NCBI GenBank assembly: GCA_965224745.1
Contig: CBDCZY010000004.1
Location: 62,001-126,000, forward strand
DNA length: 64,000 bases
Direction of reading: 5' to 3'
Origin: CBDCZY01 sp965224745
GTDB taxonomy: Bacteria > Pseudomonadota > Gammaproteobacteria > Methylococcales > Methylomonadaceae
Position numbers and translations under genes: made by a program. Positions 61,219-64,000 of the stretch are shown in pieces (the stretch's first letter is position 1; each line of letters opens with the position of its first letter). Under the pieces are notes generated by a model. The model saw only the letters and a program-made list of their open reading frames with translations. It was not told the origin of the DNA and ran no database searches.

Positions 61219-62774
61219 TTATTTGAGCGAACACTGGACATGTAATTACCAAACTTTGCTATGTAATTGGTCAATTTCCCATGGTTTTCAATGGCTGCGA
61301 ACGTAGCCCCATCGATATGGTTGTCTTTAATAAAGTTGCCTTGCACATCGCTCATCAAGTGAATGCCGGCAAAATGCGCACCCAGAATATCATTTCCAAT
61401 CATTCGATTATTACAACTGGGGAAATCATCTTGTTCTGGATGTTGCCGTTCAGCCTGTCCGACCAAAACCCCAAAGAAGTGAAAACGGTCGTTTAAACCT
61501 CGATTATTGTTTTCAATTAAATTATTCGCGATGGTGTTGGCATACGCCGCTCTAACAAACTTAACCCCATCACCCCAGTTACTCTCAATATGGTTATGCT
61601 CAATTCTGGTATATGCTGCATTGTCTAGACTGACGCCGGGCAATTTTGCCTTAGAACTTCCATCATCCATCAAACCCATTTCTTTAACGAAATCAACACC
61701 CAGTTCAATTTCATGCTGTTTGCCTCGCCAACCGTTATCATAGATATGACACTGTAAAAGCTGACAACCCCACGATCCATTATCAATCGTTATCCCTTCA
61801 CAATCATTATGCGCGATCACTGTATTCTTTACGCTTAAATAGCCAACACCATCGGTGGTAATTCCCATTTTACGATTATGACTAAAGTTGCTATTTTGAA
61901 TGATAGTTCGATAGGGTGATGGGTCTTCTGGCGAAAACGGCCCAAAATTGCCGATAACTTTATTGGTATAATCAATTTGGGCATCAAAATCCATCAAGTC
62001 GGTATTTTCCGGAAGCTTAAGATCCGTTAAAAATAGGCCGCTTTGTAGACAATATTCGGCACTGCATCTGTCAAAGATAGTTTCATGGACATCGCGAACC
62101 AACATATACCCACCCAGCGCTGCACCATTAACCATACAATCAATAAGTTTCGATCCATAAACCTTATCAGCCATCAGAATACCCACTGCTCTTGGTTCAA
62201 TAATCTCTACATTCTGGATTGTGAAACCTATTGAATGCGACACGTACACCGCTGAGCAAAATTTATGTTCGCCCTGATGAAAAATGCGTAAGTTCTCGAT
62301 AGTAACCCCAGCAACCAAACCGCTTGGTTGCCCACTTATTTTCACAGGATAATCGACATCAATGAACACGAGTTCGGTTTTTTCAGGAACGCCAATCAAT
62401 TTAATATTATTCGTTAGAATCACAGGTTGATTAATTTCCAACCGGCCCGCAGGAAGAAAAACCATCCCTCCCGTTGGTTTCAAACTAGTAAGTACGGAAA
62501 CTAACTTTTCCGCACTAAAATCATTTTCCTCAATTGAAACTTTCGGTAGATCGAGTGAGCTTCCTTCACCCTGGATTGAACCCCAATAGTTTTTAGCTTT
62601 ATCGTTGTTTTCAGATTGTCTTGCTAGATCAATTCGCTGAAACAACCCCCAATCCTCAGGTCTTTTAACAAATTGTTCATCGTAATTTAGAGTTTGTTTT
62701 GGTAAAGCTGAACCAACTTTAGTACATAGAATAAATTTATTAATAATCCTACGAAGGGTTTGTTTTCTCGACAT
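61215..62774 (-). CDS. Parallel beta-helix (pectate lyase-type) protein
   Basis: 519 residues. After about 75 residues come many short repeated strands with N, G and I ladders, for example IENLRIFHQGEHKFCSAVYVSHSIGFTIQNVEIIEP and DNAAYTRIEHNHIESNWGDGVKFVRAAYANTIANNLIENNNRG. The pattern VFLPAGRLEINQPVILTNNIKLIGVPEKTELVF at the start is typical of right-handed beta-helix proteins. No signal peptide is evident. Members bind or cleave polysaccharides; the catalytic residues cannot be placed here. Confidence 0.85.
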   Translation of the reverse strand: MSRKQTLRRIINKFILCTKVGSALPKQTLNYDEQFVKRPEDWGLFQRIDLARQSENNDKAKNYWGSIQGEGSSLDLPKVSIEENDFSAEKLVSVLTSLKPTGGMVFLPAGRLEINQPVILTNNIKLIGVPEKTELVFIDVDYPVKISGQPSGLVAGVTIENLRIFHQGEHKFCSAVYVSHSIGFTIQNVEIIEPRAVGILMADKVYGSKLIDCMVNGAALGGYMLVRDVHETIFDRCSAEYCLQSGLFLTDLKLPENTDLMDFDAQIDYTNKVIGNFGPFSPEDPSPYRTIIQNSNFSHNRKMGITTDGVGYLSVKNTVIAHNDCEGITIDNGSWGCQLLQCHIYDNGWRGKQHEIELGVDFVKEMGLMDDGSSKAKLPGVSLDNAAYTRIEHNHIESNWGDGVKFVRAAYANTIANNLIENNNRGLNDRFHFFGVLVGQAERQHPEQDDFPSCNNRMIGNDILGAHFAGIHLMSDVQGNFIKDNHIDGATFAAIENHGKLTNYIAKFGNYMSSVRSNK

Positions 62775-63090
62775 GTCTCAATAATTCTTAGTAATTTCCC
62801 CATCTGACAATCGACACAGCTCAGTTTGTTGATAGGTTCTTATCTTTTTAAAGTAAATGTAAGTTTACCTGAACAAGCTTTTCACTGTATTAAAATCAAA
62901 TCGTGGAGAGCCGCATTAACCCATCTTCGTGACTTTGACATCGCTAAGTTATTGATATTTTGTTTTCATCGAATGATTCCATGAAAAAAAACCTTACCTT
63001 TCAACGGTGTTTTTTTCAGATCCGCTCGGTAGTGCCATTTTCGTCTTTTTGACCCTTGATTTTCCCCGGTTTTTCATTAATGCTAGGGAC
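62775..63090. other. Intergenic stretch before the IS1634 element
   Basis: About 315 bases with no gene recognised. It is AT-rich and includes the upstream end of the IS1634-type element, whose left boundary cannot be fixed without the right end, which lies outside the window. Confidence 0.4.
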
Positions 63091-64000
63091 ATGTATATTC
63101 GAAAAACCAAAACGAAATCCCTGGATAATGGCGGGGCCTACTTCACCTATCGGATCGTTGAATCCGTTCGCGTGGGAAGGAAAGTAAAGCAACGCACCTT
63201 ACTGAATCTAGGCAAAGACTTCGCCATTGATCCAGAGCACTGGCCCTTGCTGACAGCCAGGATTGAACAATTGTTACAAGGCTGTGAGCCTCATCAGCAA
63301 GAATTGTTTCATGTAGCCGATGAGTTAACGCAATGCCTGGAAGCCTCAGCCCAGCGTTACAGTGCGCTTATCATCGCTAAGCTGGCCCAACCGGTGGATG
63401 CTGCCAGTCCAGAACCCGATTATCACACGGTTGATATCAATCATGTCGAAACCCTTCAAGCCCGCAGTATCGGTGTTGAAACGCTGGCGTGGCATGCGGT
63501 TATGCAACTACAACTGGATCAGAAGCTCACCGCACTGGGTTTTAATAAAGTCGAACTCGCTGCGGCCATCGGTAACATTATCGGCCGTGTGGTTTCACCG
63601 GGCAGTGAATTGCACACCCATGATTGGCTACAATCACGCTCAGCGTTGGGAGAACTGCTTGACCATGACTATGGCCATACCAGCCTGACACGGCTTTATA
63701 CGATCAGCGATAAATTGCTCAAACACCAGACGGCACTGGAAACGTTTCTGTCCGAGCAAGAGCAAACCTTATTCGAATTGAACCGTAGTATTGTGCTATA
63801 CGATTTGACCAATACCTATTTTGAAGGGCAGTGTCACCAAAACCCCAAAGCCCAGTTCGGTCGTTCCAAAGAAAAACGCAGTGATTGTCCCTTGGTGACG
63901 CTGGGACTGGTGTTGGATGGTGAGGGATTTCCTCTGAGCAGTCAGGTTTTCCCGGGTAATGCCAGTGAGCCGGGCACCTTGGAGTTAATGCTGGATGAAC
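63091..64000 (+). CDS. IS1634-family transposase, 5-prime part
   Basis: At least 303 codons from ATG 63091, running off the right edge without a stop. It starts MYIRKTKTKSLDNGGAYFTYRIVES and VGRKVKQRTLLNLGKDFAI, the opening of IS1634/IS4-type transposases. SIVLYDLTNTYFEG holds the first catalytic aspartate and LVTLGLVLDGEGFPLSSQVFPGNASEPGTLE the second region. GC content is higher than in neighbouring genes, in keeping with a mobile origin. The remaining part and right terminal repeat are outside the window. Confidence 0.85.
   Translation, partial: MYIRKTKTKSLDNGGAYFTYRIVESVRVGRKVKQRTLLNLGKDFAIDPEHWPLLTARIEQLLQGCEPHQQELFHVADELTQCLEASAQRYSALIIAKLAQPVDAASPEPDYHTVDINHVETLQARSIGVETLAWHAVMQLQLDQKLTALGFNKVELAAAIGNIIGRVVSPGSELHTHDWLQSRSALGELLDHDYGHTSLTRLYTISDKLLKHQTALETFLSEQEQTLFELNRSIVLYDLTNTYFEGQCHQNPKAQFGRSKEKRSDCPLVTLGLVLDGEGFPLSSQVFPGNASEPGTLELMLDE

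Overview
The window is a 64 kb piece of an AT-rich gammaproteobacterial chromosome. The gene set (glnE-ilvE-waaF-waaC synteny, a complete Gsp type II secretion operon, gammaproteobacterial-type HemL, TrmB, YggS and YicC, a bifunctional ThiS-ThiG) would fit a methylotrophic lineage such as Methylococcales. No methane or methanol oxidation genes are present, so the genus is not established. The text is crowded with insertion sequences (IS1, IS3, IS5, ISKra4, IS1634 and an rve/DDE type), MITE-like elements and REP-like palindromes.

Layout: 1-6.5 kb holds housekeeping and metabolic genes: the end of hemE, a TSUP permease, yjbQ, a DUF411 protein, glk-ald, tRNA-Thr(CGU) and a DUF4153 membrane protein split by a frameshift. 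6.6-8.3 kb has three short, separately initiated genes (unknown, VOC, membrane protein) that look cassette-like. 8.3-10.8 kb is a decayed IS1-family copy followed by an IS3-family copy on the minus strand. 10.9-16.9 kb carries glnE, ilvE, waaF and waaC. 16.9-27.7 kb is one long type II secretion operon, gspE-F-G-H-I-J-K-L-M, a GspC-like gene, then gspD. 27.7-31.3 kb has ychJ, aroG, the thiS-thiG fusion and trmB. A second, oppositely oriented IS3 copy (31.3-32.8 kb) separates trmB from yggS.

32.8-44.7 kb is mainly housekeeping and envelope-stress type genes: yggS, a YjfB-like peptide, a Tim44-domain protein, yicC, a Ser/Thr kinase, an M48 protease, two YbjQ proteins, a FAH-family enzyme, hemL, a GT28-like glycosyltransferase, DUF2071 and DUF5062. 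44.7-53 kb is an accessory island: a methyltransferase, an unknown secreted protein behind a good sigma-54 promoter, three consecutive IS elements, a hicAB toxin-antitoxin locus whose toxin gene is split by an IS1-family insertion with a perfect 8-bp target duplication, an IS5 remnant, and two orphan secreted or lipoprotein genes. Two 124-bp direct repeats bracket the IS/hicAB part.

53.4-62.8 kb is a cell-surface glycan locus: UDP-galactopyranose mutase, two GT2 glycosyltransferases, three tandem DUF1566 secreted proteins, then on the other strand an acyltransferase, a large GT2 protein and a parallel beta-helix protein. The window ends inside an IS1634-family transposase.

The most interesting signals are the disrupted hicA with an IS-supplied -35 element, the sigma-54 promoter with paired upstream 13-mers before an orphan secreted protein, the hairpin MITE-like family (three copies), the DUF1566 triplet inside a galactofuranose-type locus, and the internal Gly-Gly ThiS-ThiG fusion.
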